Source of the DNA: Candidatus Bathyarchaeota archaeon
Lineage (GTDB): Archaea > Thermoproteota > Bathyarchaeia > JAPDIZ01
Length of the DNA: 64,000 nucleotides
Reading direction: 5' to 3'
NCBI GenBank assembly: GCA_029259355.1
Contig: JAPDIZ010000002.1
Span: 310,001-374,000, forward strand
Position 1 is the first letter of the stretch. Every line of letters begins with the position of its first letter. The position numbers were made by a program, and so were the translations under genes. A model generated the notes under the pieces. It was not told the origin of the DNA, ran no database searches, and worked only from the letters and a program-made list of their open reading frames with translations. Shown one piece after another: positions 36,651 to 45,346 of this stretch.

Positions 36651-38611
36651 CCTCTGCTTACGCGCTTCAGCCAAACAGTTGTCGAGTTGAAGGTTGGTCC
36701 GCCGCCGATTTCCTGCCTACGGTCTGGGATGATCGCGTTTTGCGGAACTCCATCGAGATCCGTACACTGCCTAGGAGACCACAAAACTCCCTTGGGTACT
36801 CTATCCGAGACAACCGCTTTGAGCTTGATGCATCCGAGCTCGTTGCAGAGCATCACTTCGTCGCCGCCTTCTACACCCTCTTCTTCGGCATCCGCTGGGT
36901 TGATGTAGACCAGCGGCGGTATAGGCCCGTATACGTCTTGGAATTGGGTGTGGGTGTAGGTGCTTGTGGCGGTGTTTAGCAAAACGTATCGCTTGTTGAT
37001 CAAAGGCACGTGTTGCTTTGGCAAAGGAGGTATCCCACGCGCTTCGGCGATCACCGAGCAAAACTCAATCTTCCCGGTAGGCGTCTGGTACTCATTTCTT
37101 GGCTTAGGCCTTAGCCTAAGAGCTTCTCCACTCATCAGCTTGTTGAAGAAATCTTCTTCCCCAAACGCGTTCGACAAAGCTTTTTCCACAGCAGCCCAAG
37201 GCTCTTCATAAACCCACTTTTCCTCGACGCCAAGCCTCTTAGCCAACTGCTTCATAACCCAAAGCTCGTCTCTAGACTCTCCAAGCGGCTCCACAGCTTT
37301 CTCAGACCTCAGCACCAGCGAGTGGCTGTAAGGAATTACCAAATCCTCTTTCTCCAAAAAAGTCGGCGCGGGCAAAACAACGTCAGCTAGCTTAGCCGTC
37401 TCACTCCAGTGGGTGTCGTGAACCACAACGAAGACATCGTCTCTCAGCAACCCCCTCCTAAAAGCTAGCTGGTTTGGAAGAGTTTGAGCTGGGTTAGAGT
37501 TGTAGACGTAGATGAACTTGAAGACACCTTCCTCGACAAGCTTCCCTAGCGCGACTTGGCTAACGGTCCAACACTCCTTCTCGGTTAAGCTCTCACCAGT
37601 TAAGTAGGCTGTATCCACTTGCCAACCCCTGCTATTGCTGTAGAAAAACCCCCTGTGGATTCCGACGAGTGTGGGAATGAGCGAAGCTGCTCTCGCTGCC
37701 TCAGCTCCACAAACCCCTTTTTGAAGACCAATCCCGATCATTGTAGCGCTAGGCTTGCGCTCAGCGTATAAGTTACCCAGCTCCTCGATTTGGCTCCAGC
37801 CAACGCCCGTCAAATCCTCTATGCGCTTCACATCCCACCTAGAAACCTCTTCTCTTAGGCGGTCAAACCCGTGAGTGTGCTTCTCGATAAACTCCCTATC
37901 TACGAGGTTGTTTTCGATTAGGTGCTTCATCACTCCATAGGCCAAAGCCACATCGCTTCCGGGCTTAGGGCTTATCCAGAGGTCGGAGGCTTCAGCTGTT
38001 TCGCTTTTCCTAGGGTCGATAGCGACCAAGCACCCGCCAGCTTTCCTCGCTTCTTGGGATAGAGCCCATAGGTGGGGAGCACCTACCCTTGCGTTAAACC
38101 CCCAGAAGACTATGAGCTTCATCGAGAGAAGCTCTTCGGGCAACACTCCATAGCTTAGTCCGTAGTGGAGGGATATGGCTTCGTGCCCAGATTTGCTGCA
38201 GATGCTGTAGTCGGTTCTGGAAGCCCCCAGCGCATACCAAAGCCTTTGAGGAAGGTACCAAGTCAGCAACCCCATATTGCCAGCATACTCTACGTGGAGA
38301 ATCGATCTTGGGCCAAACTCCTCGATAACACTCCTCAGCCTATCCACAACGACGTCGAGCGCGTGTTCCCAAGAAACTCTCCTAAATGAACCCTTGGGCT
38401 TTTTCCCAACCCTTACATGGGGATAGAGCACTCTATCGGAGCTGTACAACCTGTCAACGTCTCTTACGCCCCTTGGGCATAGGAAGCCTCGGGTAACTGG
38501 GTGCGTAGCATCTCCCTTAGCCCCAACAACTTCGCCATCAACAATATCTACAATCATCGAGCAGGTGTCGTAGCAGTCGCGTGGGCAAACCACCCTAACT
38601 TCTTTCTTCAA
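36647..38611 (-). CDS. Molybdopterin oxidoreductase, catalytic subunit
   Basis: DMSO-reductase-family protein of 654 residues. The N-terminal CPRDCYDTC plus the later CPRG bind a 4Fe-4S cluster. IDPRKSETAEASDLWI and the C-terminal YINPADAEEEGVEGGDEV bind the bis-MGD cofactor. At the metal site, YSICSKSGHEA offers Cys or Ser as ligand. No Tat signal is present and no electron-transfer or membrane subunits are adjacent, so it is likely cytoplasmic; the substrate is unknown. The neighbouring tatD gene is just upstream on the same strand. Confidence 0.9.
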   Translation of the reverse strand: MKKEVRVVCPRDCYDTCSMIVDIVDGEVVGAKGDATHPVTRGFLCPRGVRDVDRLYSSDRVLYPHVRVGKKPKGSFRRVSWEHALDVVVDRLRSVIEEFGPRSILHVEYAGNMGLLTWYLPQRLWYALGASRTDYSICSKSGHEAISLHYGLSYGVLPEELLSMKLIVFWGFNARVGAPHLWALSQEARKAGGCLVAIDPRKSETAEASDLWISPKPGSDVALAYGVMKHLIENNLVDREFIEKHTHGFDRLREEVSRWDVKRIEDLTGVGWSQIEELGNLYAERKPSATMIGIGLQKGVCGAEAARAASLIPTLVGIHRGFFYSNSRGWQVDTAYLTGESLTEKECWTVSQVALGKLVEEGVFKFIYVYNSNPAQTLPNQLAFRRGLLRDDVFVVVHDTHWSETAKLADVVLPAPTFLEKEDLVIPYSHSLVLRSEKAVEPLGESRDELWVMKQLAKRLGVEEKWVYEEPWAAVEKALSNAFGEEDFFNKLMSGEALRLRPKPRNEYQTPTGKIEFCSVIAEARGIPPLPKQHVPLINKRYVLLNTATSTYTHTQFQDVYGPIPPLVYINPADAEEEGVEGGDEVMLCNELGCIKLKAVVSDRVPKGVLWSPRQCTDLDGVPQNAIIPDRRQEIGGGPTFNSTTVWLKRVSRG

Positions 38612-38615
38612 AGGC

Positions 38616-39389
38616 TCAGCCCGCCAAAAGCCCTCTAAGCTCGTAAAACTCTATGGCGTTTCTGAAGGTTGCCTCAGCAGCTTCCTCCACCGAAACCCCC
38701 TTGACTTTAGCGAGCTCAGACACCGTGATCGCTACATCAGCGGGTTGAGAAACCCTTCCTTGGTACACTACTGGAGAATCGGTTTCCGCTAAAACCCTAT
38801 CTAGGGGGGTGTTGGTGATGGCTCGAATGTGCTCCTTGCTGTAAGCAAGGGCGGGGGTTGCGGAAACAAAGTATCCTGCGTCCAAGATCTTCTTCAGCAC
38901 TTCATAGGGACCGGAGAACCAGTGGAAAACCGCTTTCTTGATACCCACTTGCTGAAGAGCATCGAAGCAATCCTCCCAAGCTCCTCTGCTGTGGACGACA
39001 ACGGGCTTGTCGAAGCGCTTAGCAAGCTCCAAACACCCCAGAAAAGCCTTCATTTGAATCCTCCTACCCTCCTCAGACTTCCTAGTGGCTTTGAGCCAGT
39101 AGTCTAAGCCGACTTCGCCCACAGCCACAGCGTGTTGGCAAAGCGCCTCAACACGCTTCAGCTCTTGCCGAAGGTCTAGGCCAAAGACCTCCCAAGGGTG
39201 TACGCCGACAGCCGCAAAAACCCTCGGCTTGTCAGCGTATCGCTTAGATAGCTCGATAGCTTGCTGGCTCGACTCAGCGTCGGAGCCCATAGTGACCACA
39301 GCCACAACACCCACCGAAGAAGCTCTTTCAAGCGCTTTATCGAGCTCCTCCACCTCCTCAAGATGTGCGTGAGAATCTATCAGCCTCAG
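38616..39389 (-). CDS. TatD-family metal-dependent hydrolase
   Basis: TIM-barrel nuclease/hydrolase family. VVHSRGAWEDCFDAL, AVFHWFSGPYEV and VLAETDSPVV are conserved. The essential metal motif DSHAHLEE lies upstream of the first usual start (GTG 39353), so the protein must begin earlier. Between the nearest in-frame stop and DSHAH there is no ATG, GTG or TTG. CTG 39389, 8 bp after GGAGG, gives LRLIDSHAHLEE, exactly the family N-terminus. A CTG start, or a miscalled ATG, is the best reading. It lies 4 bp upstream of the molybdopterin gene. Confidence 0.87.
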   Translation of the reverse strand: MRLIDSHAHLEEVEELDKALERASSVGVVAVVTMGSDAESSQQAIELSKRYADKPRVFAAVGVHPWEVFGLDLRQELKRVEALCQHAVAVGEVGLDYWLKATRKSEEGRRIQMKAFLGCLELAKRFDKPVVVHSRGAWEDCFDALQQVGIKKAVFHWFSGPYEVLKKILDAGYFVSATPALAYSKEHIRAITNTPLDRVLAETDSPVVYQGRVSQPADVAITVSELAKVKGVSVEEAAEATFRNAIEFYELRGLLAG

Positions 39390-39570
39390 ATATACCGCCT
39401 CCCACGCTCACAGCCTAAGAGGAACTCTCGAGCATACTCCACCCAGCTTTGCTCAAGGCAAAACCCACCAAAGCTTCGTAAGGTTGCGTGTATAGGCGTT
39501 TCCCTCGCGTATTACTAAAAGCAAATATGCGGAGCAATGTGCCCAATAGCAGGGCTGCGGAGAGGTTGCG

Positions 39571-40677
39571 ATGGAGCTGGAGAAGGTACTGAGGGGCTAC
39601 AGAAGCGCAGAGCTGGCTAAGAAGGTGGTTGAGCACATCAACGCGCTGGCTAAGGAGGTTGAGGAAGCCAACATAGTGCACGTATGCGGAACCCACGAAT
39701 ACACCATAGTCAAATCTGGAATAAGGTCTCTTCTGCCACCAAATGTAGAGGTTAGGTCAGGCCCTGGTTGCCCCGTGTGCGTGTGCCCACCAAGCGACAT
39801 CGACGCAGCTATCGAGCTAGCCTTCAGGCCCAACGTCGTCGTAACCACTTTCGGCGACATGTATCGAGTCCCAAGCACCAAGTACTCGCTAGCAGAGGCA
39901 GCAGCTAAGGGAGCAAGCGTGCGCGTAGTCTACGGAATAGGGGATGCTGTGGAGCTGGCTAAGAAGATGCCGGATAAAGAAGTGGTTCACTTCGCAATAG
40001 GCTTCGAAACCACAGCTCCATCAACCGCCTACGTGCTGAGCGCAGACCCGCCCCCAAACTTCAGCATAGTCCCAAGCCACCGTTTGATACCGCCAGCCAT
40101 AGAACACCTCCTAAACCTTGGAGAAGCCAGAATAGACGGCTTCATACTGCCGGGACACGTATCGACCATAATCGGCGCAAAGCCATACCGACCAATATCC
40201 CAAAAGTACAGAGTACCGCAGGTGATCGCAGGCTTCGAACCGCTAGACGTGTTGATAGGGGTAGCGATGCTACTACAGCAAGTGGTGGAAGGCAGAAGCG
40301 AGGTCGAGATAGAGTACACGAGGTCGGTGAGGGAAGAGGGAAACGTAAGAGCTCAGCAATTCATGGAGAAGATCTTCGAACCCGTTGAGGCTGGATGGAG
40401 GGGAATAGGAAAAATTCCCAAATCCGGCTACCGCCTAAGAAGCGGGTACGAGCAGTACAACGCCATCTCTAGGTTCGAAGTTGAGGTAGACGAGTCAGCG
40501 CCAGACACCAAGCCAGGGTGTAGATGCGGCGAAATACTACGCGGACTCTGCTACCCACAAGACTGCCCACTGTTTGGAAAAATATGCACACCACGCTCAC
40601 CATGGGGGCCTTGTATGGTCTCATCTGAAGGAGCGTGTTTTATTGCATATCGATATGGAAAAAGCGTTAAATTGTGA
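39571..40677 (+). CDS. hypD: Hydrogenase maturation factor HypD
   Basis: Iron-sulfur scaffold on which the Fe(CN)2CO group of NiFe hydrogenases is built together with HypC. VCGTHEYTIVKSG (Cys 39), GPGCPVCVCPPSD (Cys 67, 70, 72), FAIGFETTAPSTA and GFILPGHVSTIIG are diagnostic. The Cys-rich tail (GCRCGEILRGLCYPQDCPLF) holds the cluster ligands. The length of 368 is normal. No hypC, E, F or hydrogenase gene is adjacent, which is unusual; the other maturation genes must lie elsewhere if the system works. Confidence 0.95.
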   Translation: MELEKVLRGYRSAELAKKVVEHINALAKEVEEANIVHVCGTHEYTIVKSGIRSLLPPNVEVRSGPGCPVCVCPPSDIDAAIELAFRPNVVVTTFGDMYRVPSTKYSLAEAAAKGASVRVVYGIGDAVELAKKMPDKEVVHFAIGFETTAPSTAYVLSADPPPNFSIVPSHRLIPPAIEHLLNLGEARIDGFILPGHVSTIIGAKPYRPISQKYRVPQVIAGFEPLDVLIGVAMLLQQVVEGRSEVEIEYTRSVREEGNVRAQQFMEKIFEPVEAGWRGIGKIPKSGYRLRSGYEQYNAISRFEVEVDESAPDTKPGCRCGEILRGLCYPQDCPLFGKICTPRSPWGPCMVSSEGACFIAYRYGKSVKL

Positions 40678-40804
40678 TGAATTTTCACTTGAGACAAGGC
40701 AGTTCTTTCTCTCTTTCATGAAACAGCCCCGCATTCCTTGGCATCAAGTAGCTTCTGCTTTGAGACGACTAAGCTGTTGTGTAGGCTCTGTTCGCAATGC
40801 TTTT

Positions 40805-40828
40805 TACCATGGTATACTTGGTATACTT
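40805..40828 (+). promoter_or_regulatory. Palindrome and tandem repeat ahead of vapB
   Basis: The 9-mer GGTATACTT is repeated in perfect tandem at 40811-40819 and 40820-40828, each containing the palindrome GTATAC. It overlaps a 10-bp palindrome TACCATGGTA at 40805-40814. The block ends 8 bp before the antitoxin ATG. Toxin-antitoxin pairs commonly repress themselves through such sites. Confidence 0.5.
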
Positions 40829-40836
40829 TGCGTACT

Positions 40837-41088
40837 ATGTCGGTGACTGTTTCGATCAAGGTTAAGAAAGAGGTTGTTGAGTTAGCGGAGAAAATGGTTT
40901 TGTATGGCTTAGCTAAGAGTAGGTCGCATGCGCTTAACCTCATGATCGAAAAGGGGCTTGGTGAGGTGAGGGAAGAAGTTGCTTTTTGGGATAGAGTTTA
41001 CCGCAAAGTCGAAGAGTTGAGGAAACGTGGTTTTACGCTTAGCCACGGTGGTTTGAACAAGCTGTTGGAAGAGGTTAGGGGCAGGTGA
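40837..41088 (+). CDS. VapB-like antitoxin
   Basis: From ATG 40837 the protein has 83 residues. The N-terminus (VTVSIKVKKEVVELAEKMV, SRSHALNLMIEKGL) resembles a ribbon-helix-helix DNA-binding domain. The C-terminal half (RVYRKVEELRKRGF) would wrap the toxin. The frame is open further upstream, but that part crosses the operator-like repeat. It overlaps the PIN toxin start by 4 bp, the standard arrangement. Confidence 0.8.
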   Translation: MSVTVSIKVKKEVVELAEKMVLYGLAKSRSHALNLMIEKGLGEVREEVAFWDRVYRKVEELRKRGFTLSHGGLNKLLEEVRGR

Positions 41089-41501
41089 TCTACCTAGACA
41101 CCAACGTGATCATATCGTTTGTAGACGAAGTAGATCCAAACCATCTGCTTGCTGCCGACTTTTTAAGGAAAGTCGGGGAGGAGAGGGTTGTTGTAAGCAG
41201 GCTAACGCTGGTGGAGCTAGCATCTGTCTACTCAAGAGCTGAGTTAGAAGAGCCTCTGTCGCTGGCTATCTACTCTGTTGAGAAGGTAGGCGCAGAAGTA
41301 GTCGAAGCCGGCTTAGACGAGGTGCTGATGCAGAGCTTTAGGCTTGCTCCCCGCCTTAGGCTCAGAACCCTTGATCTGCTTCACGTAGCTGCTTGCAAGT
41401 CTATTGGAGCTAAGCGCTTCGCCACCTTCGACAAGGAGATTCGAGCAAAAGCCAAGGAGATAGCAGAGCTAGGTATTGAGGTAGTGCCTAAGCACCTGTG
41501 A
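41085..41501 (+). CDS. VapC-like PIN-domain toxin
   Basis: PIN ribonuclease of 138 residues. MIYLDTNVIISFVDE contains the first acidic residue, VSRLTLVELASVYSRAE the second, and RTLDLLHVAACKSIG plus FATFDKEIRAKA the last two. All catalytic acids appear present. It overlaps the antitoxin gene. The likely action is cleavage of a tRNA or rRNA, held in check by the upstream protein. Confidence 0.88.
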   Translation: MIYLDTNVIISFVDEVDPNHLLAADFLRKVGEERVVVSRLTLVELASVYSRAELEEPLSLAIYSVEKVGAEVVEAGLDEVLMQSFRLAPRLRLRTLDLLHVAACKSIGAKRFATFDKEIRAKAKEIAELGIEVVPKHL

Positions 41502-41578
41502 CACCCCACCTGTTTCAAACGCACTACTAGGTAGCCGCGTTTACGCCAACAGGCACCGCTTCTCCGAGAAGTAGCTTC

Positions 41579-43228
41579 TTACAAGATAGCTGGTGTGGGC
41601 TGCTCTCTTTCTCTGATAACGAGTTGTGTAATCTCTGACCACTTGCCGACGAGCCCTCCTTGGTCGATGAACCTTATCCTCCAGTAGTAGGTCTTGTTGA
41701 GGCATAGGCTAGTTCCTCTATAGATGATGTCTTGGCAGTACATCCCTGCGAGAGAGGGATCGACTCTTACGCGCTGATCCCACATGTCTGGTCCAGATAG
41801 ATCTCTACCTCTTCCGAGCGTAGTCACCACTATTTGTCCAGCGTCTCTCTTTTCCTCGATGTAGTCGAGTAGCGAGGCGAAGTCGCTCACCAACCACTCG
41901 TACTCCTCGGGATCGCGCTCGACGATTCCGTGGAAAACTAGCACTAACCACTTTCGCTCAGCTATCGCTTTATCCACCCAACTCTTGACCGTGGATAGGG
42001 AGGTGGTGTTTTTGATAACAGTCGCTTCCATTACTACGTCGTTGTATGGAGCTGACTGCGCGGTATACTCCTCATTCAACGCCCCCCTCTGTACTATGGC
42101 GTACCTAGCGATGATTCTCTTGGAGAGGTTGTTGTAGGAGCCGTATGGGTAAGCAAAGGATATGGGGTATTCGCCCACATGAACAGCTATCTCTTTAGCA
42201 GCTTTGCTCACTTCCTCAACTATCTGCTTCTCCGACAGAACCGCGAAGTCTGGGTGTGAGACGCTGTGGTTTCCTATCTCCCACCCGTAGAGGTCGTGTA
42301 CTTCCTTGATCTGGTCCCAAGTCGCATACCAGTTGACTCCGCTGTTGTCGCAGACGAGGCTTGAGCATATGAACCAAGTTATCGGAATGCCTCTACTAGC
42401 CATCACGTCTCGATAGCGATAGGTGTCAGCTCTTCCATCGTCGAAGCATATCGTTATCTTCGCTCCAGAGTTGTCGCTTATTTTCTCGAAGAACTCCACT
42501 TCATCGATGTAGGCTGTGTACCTAGAGTTGCTTGAGCTGTAGAAGTATATCTTGATCTTGTCAACATCAGCGCTGGTAGGGGTGTAGGCGTAGGCAACTC
42601 GCTGCACGCTCTCTCCCTGAATAGACTCTACGAAGCAGGTGGAGATCCAGTCGTTGTCAACGCTAAACTCGTCGATGCCTATGTCTAGCTCGCCTGAAAC
42701 CCACTTTCGCATCTGAACGTAGGCTTGGAAAAAGTACGTTTTGCCGTACTCGACATCGATGAAGTATGCGGTGTAGCAGTAAGCCTCGGCTCCTCCTGCT
42801 GGAGCAGCTTTCAAGCTGTTTCGGCTACTGGGGTAGATCCCGTTATCACCCATGTCTATGGAGAAGGTGTTCGGACCCTCCGCTACCCACCCGTTCATCC
42901 CCTCCTCAAATGAGGAGTTCTTTACCAAGTTAGTCTTGTAGAAGCTGTCTCTCGAAGAAGCTACTTGGACATCAGCTTCTACAGCAAAATCTCCGAAAGT
43001 GTCATTGTAGATGGCTTTTAGCCTTAGAGATTTGCCAGCAGTGCCCCAAGGATTTGCTTGGTAATACGCCCTCAAGCCTGTTGGAGCAAGAGGAGGCTTG
43101 TTTCCACCCGTAACAGCATAAAAAACCAGTGAGTAGGCGTTTAGGTGGAAAGCGGATAGGAGAGTGAAGCTGATGAAAGCGATGGAGACAACCGTAACGA
43201 GTTTTCTCTTCGAGCCCTCTCCTTCCAA
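41579..43228 (-). CDS. Exported polysaccharide deacetylase with carbohydrate-binding-like domain
   Basis: An N-terminal basic stretch and hydrophobic helix (VTVVSIAFISFTLLSAFHL) form a signal or anchor. Residues ~98-250 (VKNSSFEEGMNGWVAEG) resemble a CBM4/9-type sugar-binding beta-sandwich. A NodB deacetylase domain follows: TICFDDGRADTY (catalytic Asp and metal Asp), GNHSVSHPDF (metal His pair) and FAYPYGSYNN. Both ends carry fibronectin-like pieces (PPLAPTGLRAYY and YYWRIRFIDQGGLVGKWSE). It probably trims acetyl groups from an extracellular glycan. The long A/T-rich gap upstream holds its promoter. Confidence 0.87.
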   Translation of the reverse strand: MEGEGSKRKLVTVVSIAFISFTLLSAFHLNAYSLVFYAVTGGNKPPLAPTGLRAYYQANPWGTAGKSLRLKAIYNDTFGDFAVEADVQVASSRDSFYKTNLVKNSSFEEGMNGWVAEGPNTFSIDMGDNGIYPSSRNSLKAAPAGGAEAYCYTAYFIDVEYGKTYFFQAYVQMRKWVSGELDIGIDEFSVDNDWISTCFVESIQGESVQRVAYAYTPTSADVDKIKIYFYSSSNSRYTAYIDEVEFFEKISDNSGAKITICFDDGRADTYRYRDVMASRGIPITWFICSSLVCDNSGVNWYATWDQIKEVHDLYGWEIGNHSVSHPDFAVLSEKQIVEEVSKAAKEIAVHVGEYPISFAYPYGSYNNLSKRIIARYAIVQRGALNEEYTAQSAPYNDVVMEATVIKNTTSLSTVKSWVDKAIAERKWLVLVFHGIVERDPEEYEWLVSDFASLLDYIEEKRDAGQIVVTTLGRGRDLSGPDMWDQRVRVDPSLAGMYCQDIIYRGTSLCLNKTYYWRIRFIDQGGLVGKWSEITQLVIREREQPTPAIL

Positions 43229-43472
43229 TCCCCTTCTCCAGGAATTGGTAGATAAGTGAGTTAAAGCTATTTCGGATGCTTAAGAAAACTCTGTGACAAC
43301 ATTTGCCTATGTTTTCGTGAATTTTTGCAAAGACTATACCTCTACTTTCTACAACTAATGCAAATCAGTCTTTCCCCCCCTCTTTTTGTAAATAAGAGTG
43401 ATTCTCTCCTTATTTTTTTAAGAAAAAATAGGCTTATTTAACAAATTTTTCCACATCCTTCTCCAAACAACA

Positions 43473-43480
43473 TTTATATT
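43473..43480 (+). promoter_or_regulatory. TATA-like box for the V4R gene
   Basis: TTTATATT lies 30 bp before GTG 43510, the distance expected for an archaeal promoter with a very short leader. The 281-bp gap it sits in (43229-43509) separates two divergent genes, is strongly A/T-rich and shows no reading frame of its own. Confidence 0.55.
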
Positions 43481-43509
43481 ACACTGACAACCGGGGAAAC
43501 CTGAAAGGG

Positions 43510-44322
43510 GTGTATCGTGTGCAAAAGCTAAGACCTAGGAGAATACCAGTACTTTTCTTTGAGCAAGGAAGAAAATTCGCTGAGTTCTACATCGAAATGG
43601 AGCCCTCCCCATCTGCGATGGAGCGAGTCTTAAGCGTTTTTGAACAGTATGGCGTAGATGTCAAAGAAGGAGCTATATACACCTCTACTAATCCAAGAAG
43701 CGCTCGCGTCTTTGGAGGGTTTTTAGATATAACCGATTCTAGAGCAGGCGTAGAAGAGCTTAAGGAAGTGTTAGAGAGCTTAGAAGGAGTCTACGAAGTA
43801 GACATCTTAGCAAGCCCTTTTCCTAGCTTAGCAGTATGTGCTATGCACTATCCGCTTATGGTGCTCAATGAAGAATGTGTGGTTTTTAGAAGGTCTACGT
43901 GGGAAGGGCTTTTGCGAAGGCTACACGAAAAGTTTTCTTCCGCTGCAAACATCATCATGTACCAAGCGGGGATAGGGACAGCTCTACGCAAAGACATAGC
44001 TCCCTCAACGAGATATGCACTAGGTCTAGGAATAGATCAACACCTAAACATCTTTAGGGGACTTGCTCAAGCCCTCGGCTGGGGGCGATACGAGATAGTC
44101 GAAGTCGATCACAAAAAACCCTCCATGCGCTTAAGGATGTATCAACACTTCGAATGCGAACCCTTCAGAGGAACTACTAACGAGCCCAGAGCCCACTTCA
44201 TGAGAGGACACTTAGAAGCATCCTTCAAACGACTCTTTGGCAAGGAATTTAGGGCTAAAGAAGTTCTCTGCGTAGCTAAGGGAGACCCATACTGTGAGAT
44301 AGTAGTTGAGCCACTGCAATAG
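43510..44322 (+). CDS. V4R-domain protein with N-terminal ACT-like region
   Basis: Residues ~25-100 look like an ACT-type ligand domain (FAEFYIEMEPSPSAMERVLSV; ARVFGGFLDITDS). Residues ~155-268 form a V4R (4-vinyl-reductase) domain ending in VLCVAKGDPYCEIVVE. V4R domains bind small molecules and often carry Cys residues. Members in archaea are thought to be sensors or regulators. No DNA-binding domain is obvious. It has its own TATA-like box and a hairpin terminator, so it is a single-gene transcript. Confidence 0.8.
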   Translation: MYRVQKLRPRRIPVLFFEQGRKFAEFYIEMEPSPSAMERVLSVFEQYGVDVKEGAIYTSTNPRSARVFGGFLDITDSRAGVEELKEVLESLEGVYEVDILASPFPSLAVCAMHYPLMVLNEECVVFRRSTWEGLLRRLHEKFSSAANIIMYQAGIGTALRKDIAPSTRYALGLGIDQHLNIFRGLAQALGWGRYEIVEVDHKKPSMRLRMYQHFECEPFRGTTNEPRAHFMRGHLEASFKRLFGKEFRAKEVLCVAKGDPYCEIVVEPLQ

Positions 44323-44342
44323 GGGCTACGGCCCCTTTTTTT
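44322..44342 (+). terminator. Hairpin and T-run terminator after the V4R gene
   Basis: GGGGC at 44322-44326 pairs with GCCCC at 44331-44335 around a TACG loop, followed by seven T. It starts at the last base of the V4R stop codon. Form and position match an intrinsic-type terminator; in archaea the T-run itself may suffice. Confidence 0.7.
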
Positions 44343-44395
44343 CTCCAACGCCTCTACCATTGGGTACGTGGCTGGGCTTTTCAGCATACGGCGTT

Positions 44396-44647
44396 GTGAA
44401 AGTTAATGAGGTTATTAGCGAACGCGATGACTTCGATCGCTGCTACGGACAAACACCAACTCTCAAAGTTCTCTCCAACGAGTTTGCGGGTAAAACCGAT
44501 GACGACAAACTCGCTTTAGTAGACTACGTAGCGATGCTTTCGCTGTTTTTCCAAGAGGATTTGGTGAACTACGTCTCAGACCTAGAGGCAATTGAGACCG
44601 TAGACATTTATCGAGAAAATACCGCTTTAACAGCTTTATGCGCTTAG
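44396..44647 (+). CDS. Small acidic protein of unknown function
   Basis: From GTG 44396 the frame encodes about 83 residues with coding-like composition (LKVLSNEFAGKTDDDKLALV, YVAMLSLFFQEDLVNYVSD). No motif is recognised, and no ribosome site is seen. It lies between the V4R terminator and the YkgJ-type gene on the same strand. It could be a remnant of a larger gene. Support is limited to composition and position. Confidence 0.4.
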   Translation: MKVNEVISERDDFDRCYGQTPTLKVLSNEFAGKTDDDKLALVDYVAMLSLFFQEDLVNYVSDLEAIETVDIYRENTALTALCA

Positions 44648-44707
44648 AGAGCACCTCAAGGAACAAAGGTTTATTGGAAGCGTTTTAGGAACAACCTACT
44701 TTGGAGA

Positions 44708-45256
44708 ATGATTTTTGGAGCCTTTTGGGCTCAGATACTTAAAGCACTCGTGTCTTCGGGAAAGCCCGTTCCATGGAGCTTTGTCCACAGTTGGCGCTGC
44801 GTAAACTGCGGAAGATGTTGCAGAAGATACGTGGTCGAGCTAACAGCTGACGAGTGGGTGCAGATAACGCGCCTATACGGCTTCGAAGTCACCATACCCA
44901 GCTTGGGAGCACACTACCTCAAGAAAAGAGCTGATGGCTCGTGCATCTTCCTATACAGAGTTGGAGATAGGTGGCTCTGCGGGCTACAGCACCTAAAGCC
45001 AAAGTCCTGCAAGCTCTGGCCATTCTACCTACGAGAAAAACCCGTCTATGGCTTTCCAGAACTAGCCAAATATAGCTACCTAGGCAGAGAGTTCTACGTA
45101 TACGCAGACCCATACTGCAGAGGACTGATCTGGGGACAACCCTCTGAGGAGTTGGTTAAGTATTTACTCCCCGAGCTTGTAGAGATCAAGCTGGGTAGAA
45201 GAGATAGGCAAGTGTTTTCAACAGCGCCCATCGCACGACAAATTCGCTGGAGATAG
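44708..45256 (+). CDS. YkgJ-family Cys-rich metal-binding protein
   Basis: WRCVNCGRCCRRYVVELT begins the CxxCxxCC cluster. The later CGLQHLKPKSCKLWPFYLR completes the zinc- or iron-chelating pattern of the YkgJ/CxxCxxCC family. The length of 182 is usual. The function is not established; some members are linked to metal insertion or protein modification. No clear operon partner is visible. Confidence 0.82.
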   Translation: MIFGAFWAQILKALVSSGKPVPWSFVHSWRCVNCGRCCRRYVVELTADEWVQITRLYGFEVTIPSLGAHYLKKRADGSCIFLYRVGDRWLCGLQHLKPKSCKLWPFYLREKPVYGFPELAKYSYLGREFYVYADPYCRGLIWGQPSEELVKYLLPELVEIKLGRRDRQVFSTAPIARQIRWR

Positions 45257-45346
45257 CTGTCGGCAGACGTAGAGCAGTCTACGCTAAGATGAGAACGAAA
45301 AAGAGGTTTTTAGGAGCTGTCGTTTTTCTTAGGCGCGTTCTCGCGC

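Noticed and set aside
40574-40846. Plus-strand frame overlapping the hypD 3' end
   Set aside because: Mostly a shifted reading of hypD and of the vapB control region; no family features.
41555-41580. Imperfect inverted repeat between vapC and the deacetylase gene (CTTCTCCGAGAAG)
   Set aside because: Could be a shared terminator, but no T-run follows clearly in either direction.
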